Notes: generated by a model from the letters alone, not told the origin. Counted from the first letter of the stretch, positions 48,069 through 60,000 are shown. The stretch: 60,000 bases of DNA from Liolophura sinensis (GCF_032854445.1 NC_088299.1:6673001-6733000); one strand, 5' to 3'. Made by a program: numbers and translations.

Positions 48069-48786
48069 TCAAGCACAATGTATGTCCACTGATCATTATG
48101 TATGTTCACGAAAAACAAATTAAAACAAAAAATATATTGTTTCTGAAACTCGTAAGGGTTTCAGAGAGGAATTGAAGTCTGGAACCACAAAGTGAAGTCA
48201 TACGTTAAACGCCTCCTTAGATGTTAGACACCCTACCCCACGGACCTGGACTGTGCCTTAGTCAGCTCGAATCGCAGAACCAAAGACCTGCAGTGATTAA
48301 CTTTGTTTTACTCTTCTTTCCTGTTTATGTAACGACAACCATATCCTGCGATGTAGCCGCCGAAATAACAGGTGCTGTGTTTCGGGTCTGCACGTCTAAA
48401 AATAAACTCTTTTCTCTCGGTCGCTCTCTGGGTTTCAGTGGGTCATCAACAACAGCGGCAGCCATTAGGTTAGATATTACATGTCCGGGTATTTACACAA
48501 CAGCTTCGTCTTTGTACCTGTATCTTTGTCGACCGAAGAGTGAACTGTAAACGAATCTGCCAATGTATTATTGCATGAGGTGAACTGGGTCAGTCTGTGT
48601 GCTCTCAGGTGTTCCTCTCAGGGCGTTCACGATGCTTTGTAAGCTTAGTCATAAATGTTGGCTCTAGGGCGATATATACGTTGAGAGTGACGACGTCCAG
48701 TGAGATGAACTTGTGCAGAGATGCATTTCTTGCCGTTACCAAGGGCAGGTGTGACACATTTTCCGGGGCACAAACATCCGAATATA
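48069..48786. other. Non-coding between two repeats
   Basis: A 109-codon ORF (48221-48550, plus) has a hydrophobic stretch near residues 28-40 but no recognised family and no transcript signal. Confidence 0.35.
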
Positions 48787-49042
48787 CCCTCAAAAAATTA
48801 CTCTGTTAATTCTAACAGAAAATCTTTTGTCAGGGTGATGCTAGAATGTATTCTGCTATTGCAGTAGATTGTTCTGTTAAATATAACATATATATTCTGT
48901 TAATTCAACATAAAGATTCTTTTAGACTAACAGAACAGTATGTTGAATATGACAGAATTTTGTGTTATAAGAACAGAATACATTCTGACATGGTTCAGGC
49001 AACAGACTTTCTGTTAAAATTAGCAGATTAATTTTCTGAATG
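48787..49042. mobile_element. MITE C3
   Basis: The left end is CCCTCAAAAAATTACTCTG after TA, and the right end is TTAATTTTCTGAATG. Between them lie GGTGATGCTAGAATGTATTC and a series of CTGTTAA/TTAACAG-type palindromic motifs about every 25-40 bases. The longest ORF is trivial. Confidence 0.85.
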
Positions 49043-49235
49043 CATCCTGGTTTTCCATTCATTCAGACCTATTTAACATTTCCATGCGTCAGCTTATCAA
49101 CTTTATGGAAATTGACTTAATGGAAAACCATACGCAAGAATTTTACATGGGCATGATGGTGGTCACTTTTTTTGACAGGGAAACCGAAGTGCATGCCCGA
49201 CGTAAACCACCCATTTTGCGAGTTATTGGCTGGAC

Positions 49236-49312
49236 TTAAACTCACAGCGACCGCATTGGTGAGAGACTCCTGGATCATTGCGTGGAAGGCTAGTGGTCTC
49301 CAGTGAAGTTTA
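49236..49312 (-). mobile_element. Type A SINE, head fragment
   Basis: GGACTTAAACTCACAGCGAC, CGCATTGGTGAGAGACTCC and GGATCATTGCG match the head-proximal part of the family. The conserved 3' body is not recognisable. Confidence 0.55.
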
Positions 49313-49334
49313 TGAGAGACCCCACAACCGCTTA

Positions 49335-49569
49335 CATTCAAAAAGTTAATTTTAACAGAAAGTTCGAGTGATGCTAGAATGTATTCTGTATCATAATACT
49401 GTGTTATATTCAACATAATATCCTTTTAGTTTAATAGAATCTTGGTGTTGAATTAACAGAATGTATGAGTCACATTTAATAGAATAATCTGTTAAACTAA
49501 CAGAATACATTCTAGCATCACTCAGACAACAGACTTTTTATTAAAATTAACAGATTAATCTTTTGAATG
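49335..49569. mobile_element. MITE C4 with TA target duplication
   Basis: The ends CATTCAAAA and TTTTGAATG are exact inverted repeats flanked by TA (49333-49334, 49570-49571). Both arms hold GAGTGATGCTAGAATG or its complement, so the arms are about 75 bases long and the element could fold almost entirely on itself. Confidence 0.9.
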
Positions 49570-49571
49570 TA

Positions 49572-50509
49572 GTAAACCAAAGCTTTTGGTTTTTTGTTTT
49601 CTTGTCTTAAGAACAGTCGAAAAGTTTCTTGTACTTTAATATGTTAAAACACATCCTAAAATGCATGTCCCGAAACAAATAAAACCAAACGTTTCGTGTA
49701 TCCATTAACGTCTAAAAAAAATAATGACTTATATTAATGCACCATAATGACTTAAAAAAAACTATCCGTAAGTTCGACTAAGAGGGGACATGCAACATTT
49801 GCGTTCAGTTTAAAATATGAAAATAATTTTAACACTCTTACTTGCTGATCAAGAATCGGCCCCTAAATGTAAGTTATTTAATCTTTTTGATGTGACTGTA
49901 CCATTCGTGGCGTCACGGGTTGCATACGACATAAACGGCTTCCACGTTCATAGAAGTCTTGGGTGGTGGCGCTCGCGCACATCAGGTGCACAGCCTATAC
50001 TTGGGACGGGCTATTCCAACGCGTTTTTAGTCAAAAATAGACATACCACATTCGCTTTGACATTATTTGTTATTTTATTTCTTTCAGATTTTTGGCGACA
50101 GGCATTCCTGTCATTTCGCAACCTAAATAAACAAATATCTCATTCAAGGCAAAAGCAATATATAGATGCGTATTCTTCTGGTTTCTAATTTTCATCAGAT
50201 GATGTTCTTTCGTTCTGGTAAAATTCCTGTTAGTTGCCCTTTAATATCGAGCTGTTGCTATGATCATTCAAAGTTTGCAAACTTTCTCAGTTTAAGAACA
50301 GACACTGGAACGTAGAATTTACAAAGCGTCAAAGTTAACAACTATATATAAGACTAAGTTCGTGTCTAGCTATGTGATCCTCGGCAATACTGTATGTGGA
50401 ATTCAATTTTCAGTCGAAAAAGTGGTTTGATGTATGGGCAAAGGCCGGATCACGTCTTTCTCTCTGTATTAGAAGACTTGTGTATTTGAATCCGCTCTTA
50501 TCCTACTTC
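49572..50509. other. Non-coding, one unassigned ORF
   Basis: A 123-codon ORF (49817-50188, plus) starts with a hydrophobic MKIILTLLLA but lacks cleavage-site or domain support. It is left uncalled. Confidence 0.35.
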
Positions 50510-50654
50510 CTTTAATTATTTATTTATTAGACTGGTGTTTTACGCCGTACATTCAAGAATATTTCGCGTGTACGACGCAGCCAGCATTATGGTGGGAAGA
50601 AACCGGGCAGAACCCGGGGGAAACCCATGAGCATTCGCAGACTGCTGGTATATC
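50510..50654 (-). mobile_element. Type A SINE, joined to type B SINE
   Basis: The tail AATTATTTATTTATTAGACT, GGTGTTTTACGCCGTACATT, CAGCATTATGGTGGGAAG, a GGGCAGAACCCGG stem and GAGCATTCGCAGACTGCTGG. The head is absent and type B sequence begins near 50655. Confidence 0.85.
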
Positions 50655-50860
50655 CTACATATGACGACGAGGAATCGTTAGATCTGTGTCGTCTCGTGGC
50701 AGGACAAGTCCATGCCGCCAAAGTGCTGCAGCAACCGAAGTATCACGCAGGCACCAGACGTGACACCTCACCCAGCCAAATTATACTGACACCAGGCCAA
50801 CCAGTGCTAAGCACCAAGCGAGGTAGCAACAAGTACCATCTATAGGGATTCCGTCTTGGT
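50655..50860 (-). mobile_element. Type B SINE, head missing
   Basis: On the minus strand it carries GTTGCTACCTCGCTTGGTGC, TTGGCCTGGTGTCAGTATAA, TTGGCTGGGTGAGGTG and the block TCGTCGTCATATG that precedes the tail in the 56.0-kb copy. The tRNA head and the GAAAAATTG tail are lost. It directly abuts a type A SINE on its low-coordinate side. Confidence 0.7.
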
Positions 50861-51416
50861 AAAGAGTCCTATCATTCCCTCTCCCCTCCACCCCAACCGA
50901 CTCAGACACACACCTGTGTTTATGTGTTTAGTGATCTCCCAGTAATCGGTCTACTTCCCCCGACTAACAAACACCTGGAAGTCAACGTGCTTAAAGTATA
51001 CAAGACATATATGTGCTACAAAACATATCTACGGCGACGGAGTTATGCAACAGTTAAAAACTATTATACTCTTTGACGTATAATGTATACATCTATACCC
51101 TCCCGCCAAGAGCTCGGCTGTCAGGCACGGGTGGAAAAGTTTATCCTTAATATTATAACTGTTGATGGAATTCATAATTGTCGATGTAATCCTGTGCACG
51201 AGCTCACGCTGTATACCCTGATTTAGCTGTACTGACATGACTCTTCTCTGCTTCCCGTCATACCAATATATAATCTCTATTTGGGCTAAATGAAGTCTTA
51301 GTCACCGACGGACTTCGTTTGCTGGATTCTGCTACCGTTTTCCGGCGAATCGCCACCGTAAGAGCACTGCAAATTACTATCGTATGTACTGGTCTGGTCT
51401 GTAATTCTTGCAAAGA

Positions 51417-52942
<1,526 letters not shown>

Positions 52943-53199
52943 ACAACTCCGTGTTGGTTAGCACCCTAGCGCAGTGTAATGACCTAAGAACCTCTCACGA
53001 ATGCGGTCGCTGTTCAAGTCCAGTTCATGCTGGCTTCCTCTCCGGCAGTGCGTCGGAAGGTCTCCCTGTAACCTGCGGATGGTCGTAGGTTTCCCCCGGG
53101 CTCAGCCTGGTTTCCACCCACCATAATGCTGGTCGTTGTCGTCTAAGTGAAATATTCTTGAGTACAGTGTAAAACACCAATCAAATAAATAAATAAATA
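52943..53199 (+). mobile_element. Type A SINE, full length
   Basis: The head GTGTTGGTTAGCACCCTAG, B-box region TGTTCAAGTCCAG, GGAAGGTCTCCCTGTAACC, CACCATAATGCTGGTCG, AAGTGAAATATTCTTGAGTA and an ACACCAATCAAATAAATAAA tail. It is followed by a short, opposite-strand fragment of the same family. Confidence 0.92.
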
Positions 53200-53245
53200 T
53201 TTCATTATTGTTAAACGCCATACTCAAGCATTTTTAATTACGTGA
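53200..53245 (-). mobile_element. Type A SINE, tail-end fragment
   Basis: ATTGTTAAACGCCATACTCA then AGCATTTTTAATTACG: the last 45 or so bases of the family in the opposite orientation, meeting the preceding copy tail to tail. Confidence 0.5.
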
Positions 53246-53417
53246 TTGTACACACGATGACAGGTAATTTTATGAGAGGATGAAACTGTACTGCATGTTC
53301 TGTAAAACCACCGAGTTGTCACAGACGAACCTTCCCCATGACTTGCGGCGCATATACTTGACAGCCAAACTGTGGAAGGAAGACAGACGTGGCCTTGCAA
53401 TGGATGCAATATGTAAA

Positions 53418-53945
53418 AGACATTCGTATACCAGACGTCAACCAAAATGGACGTTCCGTGTCAATGATCGCAAGATCAACGGGAAACTCGTAAAACTCTT
53501 TCCCCTTTGTGTCAATACGGTCCAAAACTGTGAACTGATTTGTTCTTTCCTTTATTGCGTGTATGTGTGCTCATAAAACATATATGAAGTACACACACAC
53601 TGCAACGTGACAGAAAAAAAAACATGCCTTCTACTGTAACAGTCATTTGGACCGCCTGTGTAGCTCGTCCTCGAGCCTCCCATTCCCAAAACGACCTTTA
53701 AGACAAGCCACCAAATAACAAAGGGAATTATTCAGATAGAAGCAGTCAGCAGAAAGATGCAATAAATGTTCTGTGCGAACGAATGAAAGCAGTGTACAAA
53801 TCTTGCACCATGTTTGCATACTATTTTCAGATATTCAAAATAATTGCATGTGTCTCCTTTGTGCTTTGATTGCAACTCTTCATGTATCAAACATGGTAAT
53901 CTAATTCAACACGATGAAGATACCACCGCTAGTGCCAGGTTACAT
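53418..53945 (+). repeat. Dispersed repeat G, copy split by about 390 bases
   Basis: AGACATTCGTATACCAGACG and ACGTTCCGTGTCAATGATCG (53418-53470) correspond to the first half of the 37.75-kb copy. GCTTTGATTGCAACTCTTCA and ATGGTAATCTAATTCAACAC (53863-53910) correspond to the second half. The intervening sequence is absent from the other copy and shows no recognised ends. Confidence 0.5.
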
Positions 53946-53999
53946 GGAATTAGACAGTTATCAATTAGAGTATAAAGCGGGTCCCACACCATATGAGTA

Positions 54000-54190
54000 T
54001 GTACGTCGCGATAAGCTAGCAAAAGACTCGCTCTGGCTCGCTAACCGAAACTCGCTTCGTGCGTAAGACCTGCTTAAAACTGGACAAACGGCCCCACGTG
54101 AAACTTCCTGCCCATTGTCGGGATTGAAGCCACGGCATCACTCCTCGTGGATTGCGTTCCACACCTTATACCACTGAGCCACATCTCGTT
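54000..54190 (-). repeat. tRNA-like head with unassigned body
   Basis: On the minus strand it shows GATGTGGCTCAGTGGTATAA (A box), then GCCGTGGCTTCAATCCCG (B box) about 50 bases later, and a body with CACGTGGGGCCGTTTGTCC. The head geometry is good. The body matches neither type A nor type B in this window. Confidence 0.5.
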
Positions 54191-54559
54191 CCTTGTACCA
54201 TGCTAGCTTTATCTCTGTTGCATGCTAGCTGCTGAAACAAAACATAATGTGGAAGGTTCTGCATCTTCAATCTAAACAGAAGTATTCATATATACATGTG
54301 TTTTAATGTTTTACAGGTGTACGTTTGCTAAATTCTCAAATATAAGCTTAAGGACATTAAGTCTTCTGACTACACTGTCTTTGCAATACCTTGTAAGCCT
54401 GGAAATAACTTTATGCTGGTGCAGGACTTAACGTCAAATCGTCCAGTTATTCACATTATTTTAAAAAGTTACAATGTTATCTTACAAGACAGTTTTATCC
54501 TGTACAAAACAGTTGGCCCCTGTCAAAATACTGTTTGGTGCAGGACATTTTCCTTGTCC

Positions 54560-54787
54560 TCTTGTATTATGTCGAAGACACCATACATGACACCCCACCC
54601 AGTCGCATTATGCTAACACCAGGTCAACAAGTCCCGTTTCCTTGCTCTACCCTCACAGTACTGAGCGCCACGCGAGGCAGCAACACGTACCATTTTTAAC
54701 GTCTTTGGTATTACCCGATACAGGTTTGATCCCCAGGTGTCCCGACTCCGAGGCGGACGCTCTAACCATTAGATCCAGCCTATTAAT
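54560..54787 (-). mobile_element. Type B SINE, 3'-truncated
   Basis: Read on the minus strand, the head GGCTGGATCTAATGGTTAG has A- and B-box-like blocks, followed by GTTGCTGCCTCGCGTGGCGC, a TTGACCTGGTGTTAGCATAA block and GCGACTGGGTGGGGTG. The GAAAAATTGTTAA end is absent. The head resembles that at 56.0 kb. Confidence 0.75.
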
Positions 54788-55834
54788 GTGTAGAGTGTGC
54801 GGTGTTAGATTGCAGTCGCTGACGCAAGGCAGTTTTGACAGTCATCATGAATGATTTTATAGAGAGCCAACTGCTGGGAACAAGTTATAAGAATAGGAAT
54901 ATAGTATATCAATCGTAAGCTGTGAGAAGCACTTCAAAATGACTGCTTTAGCATATGAGGTAGGCCTAAAATTGTGCATATACCTCTTGTCAAGCCCCAT
55001 GCTGGTTTACCCAATGAAGGTCAACCCACTTTCTTCATGGGTTTCATGACATAACAAAAACTCTGATGGAAAGCATGCAGTAAATGCGCTGTTTGCTTGG
55101 TTTTCTGAAAATAACCCAGTCAACCTCGGCCTTCACCTTTCAGTTTCTGCATGGATGGAAGACATGTCCTGACTACCACAAAAAAAAATACAAGCAACGA
55201 CGCTTAGAAAAAAACAGAGAGCGTCTTTCGAGCACAGTTCATCATCCCGAATGCTTTGCCTGACTTCATGACAGCGCTGCTCAGTGCAGGATGAAAAACT
55301 AGAAAACCACATGGCGTCATATAAAAAGAAATGCAGTTGCACGAGCCAGTTGCAGGCGAAGGCTGGACCGTGCGTAGAGGCCGTGTGCGCAGTGTACGGC
55401 TGAGGTCCATACCACCGGGCATGCCGGGAATTTACAGCGCGAGCGGGGAGTCACCGCAATATACACTGGTCGGACAAATATATTACCCCCCGTCAAGATA
55501 ACAGGTGAATTTCAAAAGAAAACATCGTTAAAATGTTTCAAGGTTCACAACGACATCACTAACGACGCTTTCATTGTTTTTACAAAGACCGGAGCGTGTT
55601 GGAAACGCATTAAGATAGTGTTTTTCTAGGAATAAAGCTTTGAAACTATATAGACTTTCAAGGACTTGAGGGTCGACGTGGTAAAACCATTAAATATGGC
55701 ACAGGCAACTCATCACGGAATGGAGACACTTTCATTTTTTTCATCGTTACTAAGGCTGACGACAGCAATGGCAATGATGCCAGGGCTCATAAACTCACCA
55801 AGAGCAATGTTGGATGTCTGGACTGATTTGTTAA

Positions 55835-55925
55835 AGATTATTGCCTTTCAGTCTCTGACACACAAGATACCGGTTCGATCCCGGCATTGCACAGGGGATT
55901 TGTTTATGGGCCTTTATCATTTCTT
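55835..55925 (+). repeat. tRNA-like B-box segment
   Basis: ACCGGTTCGATCCCGGCAT is a near-perfect B box, but the expected A box upstream is not recognisable. It is probably a remnant of a tRNA-derived repeat. Confidence 0.35.
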
Positions 55926-56021
55926 GCCGTAGACATTGGTGACAAAAACCGATCAACGGCATTAGTGTGGCTGTTTCAGCAGTCTAAGGTTCTTTGAAGT
56001 TCTCTTGTCTTTCATTAATAT

Positions 56022-56378
56022 CGACCGCTAGCGTAATGGTTAGAGGGTCCGCCTCCAAATCGACAAATCCTGGATCAAACCCGGGATCAAACCCATACAT
56101 ACCAAAATTGTACTTCTTGTTGCCTCGCGTGGCTCTCTGCATTGAGAGATTAGAGGAGGGAAATGGGAAGAGTTGGCCCGATGTCAGTGTATAACGTGAC
56201 TGGGTGGGGTGTATGATGTCTTCGGTATGATACTTTGGCGGCTAGGTCTCGCCCTGCCACAAGAAGACACAGGATACGTACGCACACCTGATGACTTCTC
56301 GTCGTCATACGACCGAAAAATTGTTAAGGACGACGTTAAACCTCAGGCATTCGTTCATTCATTTATTCTTTCACCAAT
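56022..56378 (+). mobile_element. Type B SINE, complete, second head type
   Basis: The head reads ACCGCTAGCGTAATGGTTAG with a B-box-like stretch near 56075. The body contains CTTGTTGCCTCGCGTGGCTC and GTGACTGGGTGGGGTG, and the end is GAAAAATTGTTAAGGACGACG followed by a (CATT)-type tail. Body and tail match the 1.59-kb copy but the head comes from a different tRNA type. Part of the body between the two blocks is missing relative to the copy at 54.6 kb. Confidence 0.8.
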
Positions 56379-56817
56379 ATGGTGTGCATATCTGTATACA
56401 TCACATGCACTTGTGACACGCCAGGAACCCTAGTTTCCTCCATCCATAGGGCTAACCGGTATAGTATAAGTGTGTATGAATGAACGTCTGGGAAAGTGAT
56501 ACTCGCTCTTGACCAGAGAGTAAGCATACTCAAAACTAGCACTCTCTGGTTTGGCTGTTAGGTACTTCACAAAGCCCAGTGATTTTACTCTGGATACTCC
56601 GTTCCCTTCAACCTTAAAAATACGCACTGTTATATATGTGTGAAAAATGCTTGACACCGGCTCTAAATAACAATGGGGAAATATAAAAAGTAATGCCGGG
56701 TTTGGGACCAAAGACTCTAAAAATGATCAATCCAATAGCAATAATGTTCACAGTCATGCGTATTTGTGTATTATCATGTCACGTCCAAATCCAATACCCC
56801 AAACATATGGTTGACAA

Positions 56818-57180
56818 TAAGTAACGCTGTAAGTGTATACTCTGAATTAAACAAACAGGGGAGGGCATACAAGGCATGTACTAATAAAAGTTGTTGTTGT
56901 TGCTGATGTTGCATATTGTCACGAGGACATACCCCTTACAGCGATACGCCGCTCGTTACGGTGAATATGTATGTATATTCCATGTATTTATACATTATTA
57001 TGTTATGGAGCTGAAAGTTAATAACGCTGTATTAAAGTGGATACAAGGAATCAAACTGGCAGGGCATATACTAATCGTTTGATAATTTTGTTGTTGTTGT
57101 TGTTGATTGCTGGTGTTATATATTGTCAGAGTACGAGGACATACTCTTTGCAGAGCATGCGTCGCTCTCTACGTCTACTT
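56818..57180. repeat. Tandem duplication of about 200 bases
   Basis: Two head-to-tail copies begin at about 56822 and 57021. Shared in order are AACGCTGTA, AGGGCATA(C/T)A, GTTGTTGTTGTTG, CGAGGACATAC(C/T)C, GCGTCGCTC-like blocks and TTACGGTG/CTACGTCT ends. Many substitutions show that the duplication is old. Confidence 0.65.
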
Positions 57181-58177
57181 TACAGCATATGCGCTGTAAC
57201 AAGTACGGCCCGGTGAGCCTGCATCACTACCACCAAAGGAAGTAAAGTTTGCAGTTTTGGAGTATCGAAAGATCTGGAGAGTCTTCTATGCATTCCTTAT
57301 GCATTGGATTAACCTTCTAATTATCCGTGCGTCAAAGCTGAATAATGGCGGACTGATGAGGTCATCTGGAAGGGGCGGGGCCGATCACGCCTACCAGACA
57401 CCTCCACCCACTCCCCACGGAGCTACCGGTCGACTTGCAGCATATTTACAATTCCAGACAATCTGATAGGGAATTGGCACACGACGTTGATCTAGGGCAC
57501 GGTGTTCATCTCACCTCGGGTTTATCTGGGGGAAATCTACAAACATCCCACCCACCCTGATAAATATAGCTGCTGGCGTTTCATTTGTCAACGCAACCCA
57601 CTGGTGCATCTCCACCATACTGGCCTGGCTAATCATAGAGTAGATCTGTTATTGGAAGCAGCCACCGAGGCAACCTCATGTCACATGTTCATTTCGTGTC
57701 AACGATCATTAAATTATGATCGCCATGAGATCGCCTGGAAGCTCTGTTAATACATACTACATGTATATTTCAACATCCTACTTGTACAAGAGCCTTTTTC
57801 ATGGTGCGATTTTCAATACAATTACCCATTTATTTACAGTAAATGACCTAAAATCTTGCCCTCAAAAAGAGCAATGTTAAGCGCAAATAAATTCCCAGAC
57901 CAACAACAAATGGGCAAGTTAGTAATGGGTGAAATTTACCGTGGTTATATTTTGGTGGATCGCAAATATGGAAGAGTTTTCAAGAGCAACAGTATGGATA
58001 TTATACTTTGGGCATGATGCTCTACAGACCAGGACAGGGTTGTCCTTAACTGTTTTGGCAGTAACATACCAAAGGTCGGTGGTTTACTTCGGGCACATAT
58101 CTTTCCTCTACCATATTTTACACAATGCCAGTTTGTGGTTTATGAGGCTGTAGCACTTCAGTGGCGATACATTTATA
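57181..58177. other. Non-coding, nothing recognised
   Basis: Short ORFs at 57257-57750 and 57929-58153 without features. Confidence 0.4.
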
Positions 58178-58393
58178 TGGATTTATTTATTTCATTGATG
58201 TCTTAAGCCCTATATTCAAGAATATTTGACTCATAGGTGGGCGGTCAGCATTTCGGACGGAAACCGGACAGAGCCCGGAGCACCCCAAGACCACCTCAAG
58301 TCAGCTCAGCATGAGTTAGACTCGAACTCACAGCGATCGCATTGTGAGAGGCTTCTGGGTCATTGTGCAACGCTGGTGCGCACCAAGGCCCCA
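58178..58393 (-). mobile_element. Type A SINE, diverged, near full length
   Basis: ATGGATTTATTTATTTCATT, TATTCAAGAATATTTGACTC, AAACCGGACAGAGCCCGGAG, ACTCGAACTCACAGCGATC, and the head block ending CAAGGCCCC. The AGGTTGCTGGCAGACC segment is deleted. Confidence 0.85.
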
Positions 58394-58485
58394 CGAACAA
58401 CTGTAGCCCAACCTCGAGAATCTGCAAATGCCCTGCAAGGTCGGGTTTTAACCCACACCTCGCGTGTCGTATATGGCCGTTCCTT
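58394..58485 (-). repeat. Fragment shared with the 37.4-37.7 kb element
   Basis: GAGAATCTGCAAATGCCCTG and GGTTTTAACCCACACCTCGC parallel the end of the 37.4-kb element. It directly follows a type A SINE. Confidence 0.4.
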
Positions 58486-58679
58486 CCCTTTAGATATATA
58501 TAATATTGTATCGTTTTCTATACATCACCACGATACGTTTATTTGTTTGCTTCACTTGTGTTTGATAATTAATCGCTTTATGGGTTTGAATAAATCGAAC
58601 AAAATCTTGAACATAGCACCGCAACTCGCTTAATAAATCCCTGGACAAAGTAGCATCTGAACCAGCTAGACCTGTTCAA

Positions 58680-58928
58680 GAGGGCAACCGTGGCAGAATT
58701 GTTAGGGTGCTAACGCTTTCACAGGAGACTCCCACGAAGGCCGTGGCCGTGAGTTCAAACAGAGCCCATGTTAGATGCTCTCCGGTAATTCGTGGGAAGG
58801 TCTGCCAGCAGCCTGCGAATGGCTGTGGGTTCCCCAGGGGTTCTACTCTGTTTCCTCTCATCATAATGACGGCCGCCGTCAAATAAGTGAAATATCCTTG
58901 AATACGGCGTAGAGCTCCAATTAATCGA
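58680..58928 (+). mobile_element. Type A SINE, near full length
   Basis: The head GAGGGCAACCGTGGCAGAAT, B-box region GCCGTGAGTTCAAACAG, GTGGGAAGGTCTGCCAGC, CATCATAATGACGGCC and GAATACGGCGTAGAGCTCC. The AAAT tail is worn away. Confidence 0.88.
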
Positions 58929-59084
58929 TTTCCTCGAACATTCAAACGCGTAACGTGCAGACAATCCAAACTGGTGGAAGACAAGTGATCTTCACCGAAC
59001 GTTAGACAGTGCACTAACGCTAATTCTCATCGTACATCCAGTATTTAGCTTATACTATTGCCTGTTGGTTTGTCATTCATCGAT

Positions 59085-59150
59085 TACGTGTGACCATTTG
59101 CCAATCATCACACCCGCCGTCGCTGCTCTAGGTTTACTCTCGACATAGAG
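59085..59150 (-). repeat. Dispersed repeat D, end fragment
   Basis: TTACGTGTGACCATTTGCCA and ATCATCACACCCGCCGTCG resemble the reverse complement of the start of copies 1 and 2. Confidence 0.4.
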
Positions 59151-59304
59151 CATTTTATATATAGCATTTATATATGACTTTGACTTTAGTCAAAACTTGA
59201 AATACGATTTAAGAGTTTAATTTTTGGCCTTGTAAATGAGAATATTTTGATCACCTCATCGACCCATGTTATCTTAAGACAAACGTGTCAAAAATTCAAA
59301 TTCC

Positions 59305-59376
59305 ATTGCCAAACACTAAGCATTGTGACAAGGTTTTGACTTAAGTCAGAAATGTGTTTGTGGGATCGGCCCAAAT
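59305..59376. repeat. Dispersed repeat F, copy 2
   Basis: GCATTGTGACAAGGTTTTGA and TGTTTGTGGGATCGGCCC, in the same orientation as copy 1 with about 10 bases deleted. Confidence 0.5.
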
Positions 59377-59514
59377 TAACATTAGCGTAATAACAAATCG
59401 CAGTCATGTGTCAACGCTGTAATTTTACCTTATTAAGCCGTCCTGTTGACTAATACTAGTTTAGTATTGACGTGAAGAGTTTAAATAAAACCCTATGTGC
59501 AAGTTTACTAGAAA

Positions 59515-59580
59515 CGGGATTTCACCGGTTACGTCTGACCATTTGTCAACCATCACACTGTCGTCGCTAATCTGACTTTA
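59515..59580 (-). repeat. Dispersed repeat D, end fragment
   Basis: TTTCACCGGTTACGTCTGAC and CAACCATCACACTGTCGTCG form the reverse complement of the D start (GTGATAGCTGGCAAATGATC, ACCGGTAAAAT). It parallels the fragment at 59.09 kb, so the end is duplicated about 430 bases apart. Confidence 0.5.
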
Positions 59581-60000
59581 TGCTATCTGTGACGTTGTCT
59601 TTGGTATGGTAAGTGAGCAGTGGCCAATGCAGCTTTGACCCGAGTAAACATTGCTGAGAAATGAGTATGCCATTGAATCATGGATCTCTATTTACATGGC
59701 GGAAATCCTCTACTTTTAGTTCTAATCCTATCTATATAGGCATCATATCGTTGTCCATGCATATGGACAAGAGTTCCTGATTGGTCTCTGCTGTTCATGA
59801 GTTTCTAGAAGAAAGTGCCGAGCGTATTGTACGAATCGTGATGGTTTTATGTAGGTCCTTAATTGCCTATCTCGTATGATACCACTGGTTCTCTGCAAAG
59901 CTCTTTGGTTCTTCGCGATGTAGGATTTGAACTGTGGACTTTAACATAGAGATACGATTGCAATAAATGTGATGTTCACATCTTGTACTTTATCAGGCAA

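Noticed and set aside
49817-50188. A 123-codon ORF beginning with a hydrophobic segment
   Set aside because: Same reasons; the rest is unstructured and unlike any family I recognise.

Overview
The window reads as nuclear DNA of a metazoan, most likely a mollusc. It is AT-rich, has no operons, and holds many copies of tRNA-headed SINEs whose bodies (core ACGCCGTACTCAAGAATATT with an AAATAAAT tail, and a second type ending GACGTTAA plus CACT repeats) are of the kind I know from gastropod and bivalve genomes. That placement rests on memory of repeat types, not on a search.

One protein gene is well supported: a Scratch-type member of the Snail zinc-finger superfamily on the minus strand. Exon 1 (28886..28790) encodes a SNAG-like N-terminus. 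A 2,084-base GT-AG intron follows, and exon 2 (26705..25963) encodes an acidic/serine-rich linker and five zinc fingers. The splice phases match exactly (G|AT gives Asp33), giving a 279-residue protein.

Layout. 1-19.4 kb: non-coding, with about a dozen type A SINE copies, one complete type B SINE (1.59-1.92 kb), two copies of a dispersed repeat D (6.3-6.9 kb), a 1.75-kb minisatellite of 42-bp units (16.2-17.96 kb) and an inverted-repeat MITE (18.9-19.1 kb). 19.4-35.0 kb: an island of about 15.6 kb without any recognised SINE, MITE or repeat D, holding the Scratch gene with long flanks and only small simple repeats at its edges. 35.0-60 kb: repeat-dense again, with type A and B SINEs in both orientations, a cluster of MITEs (47.7-49.6 kb), a 13-bp tandem repeat (44.9 kb), an (AT)45 microsatellite (51.4 kb), a roughly 200-bp tandem duplication (56.8-57.2 kb) and several isolated tRNA-like SINE heads.

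The picture is a developmental transcription-repressor gene alone in a gene-poor neighbourhood. Its surroundings appear protected from SINE insertion, which is what a large cis-regulatory domain would look like. I found no transposase, reverse transcriptase, rRNA gene, functional tRNA gene, CRISPR array or bacterial-type system.
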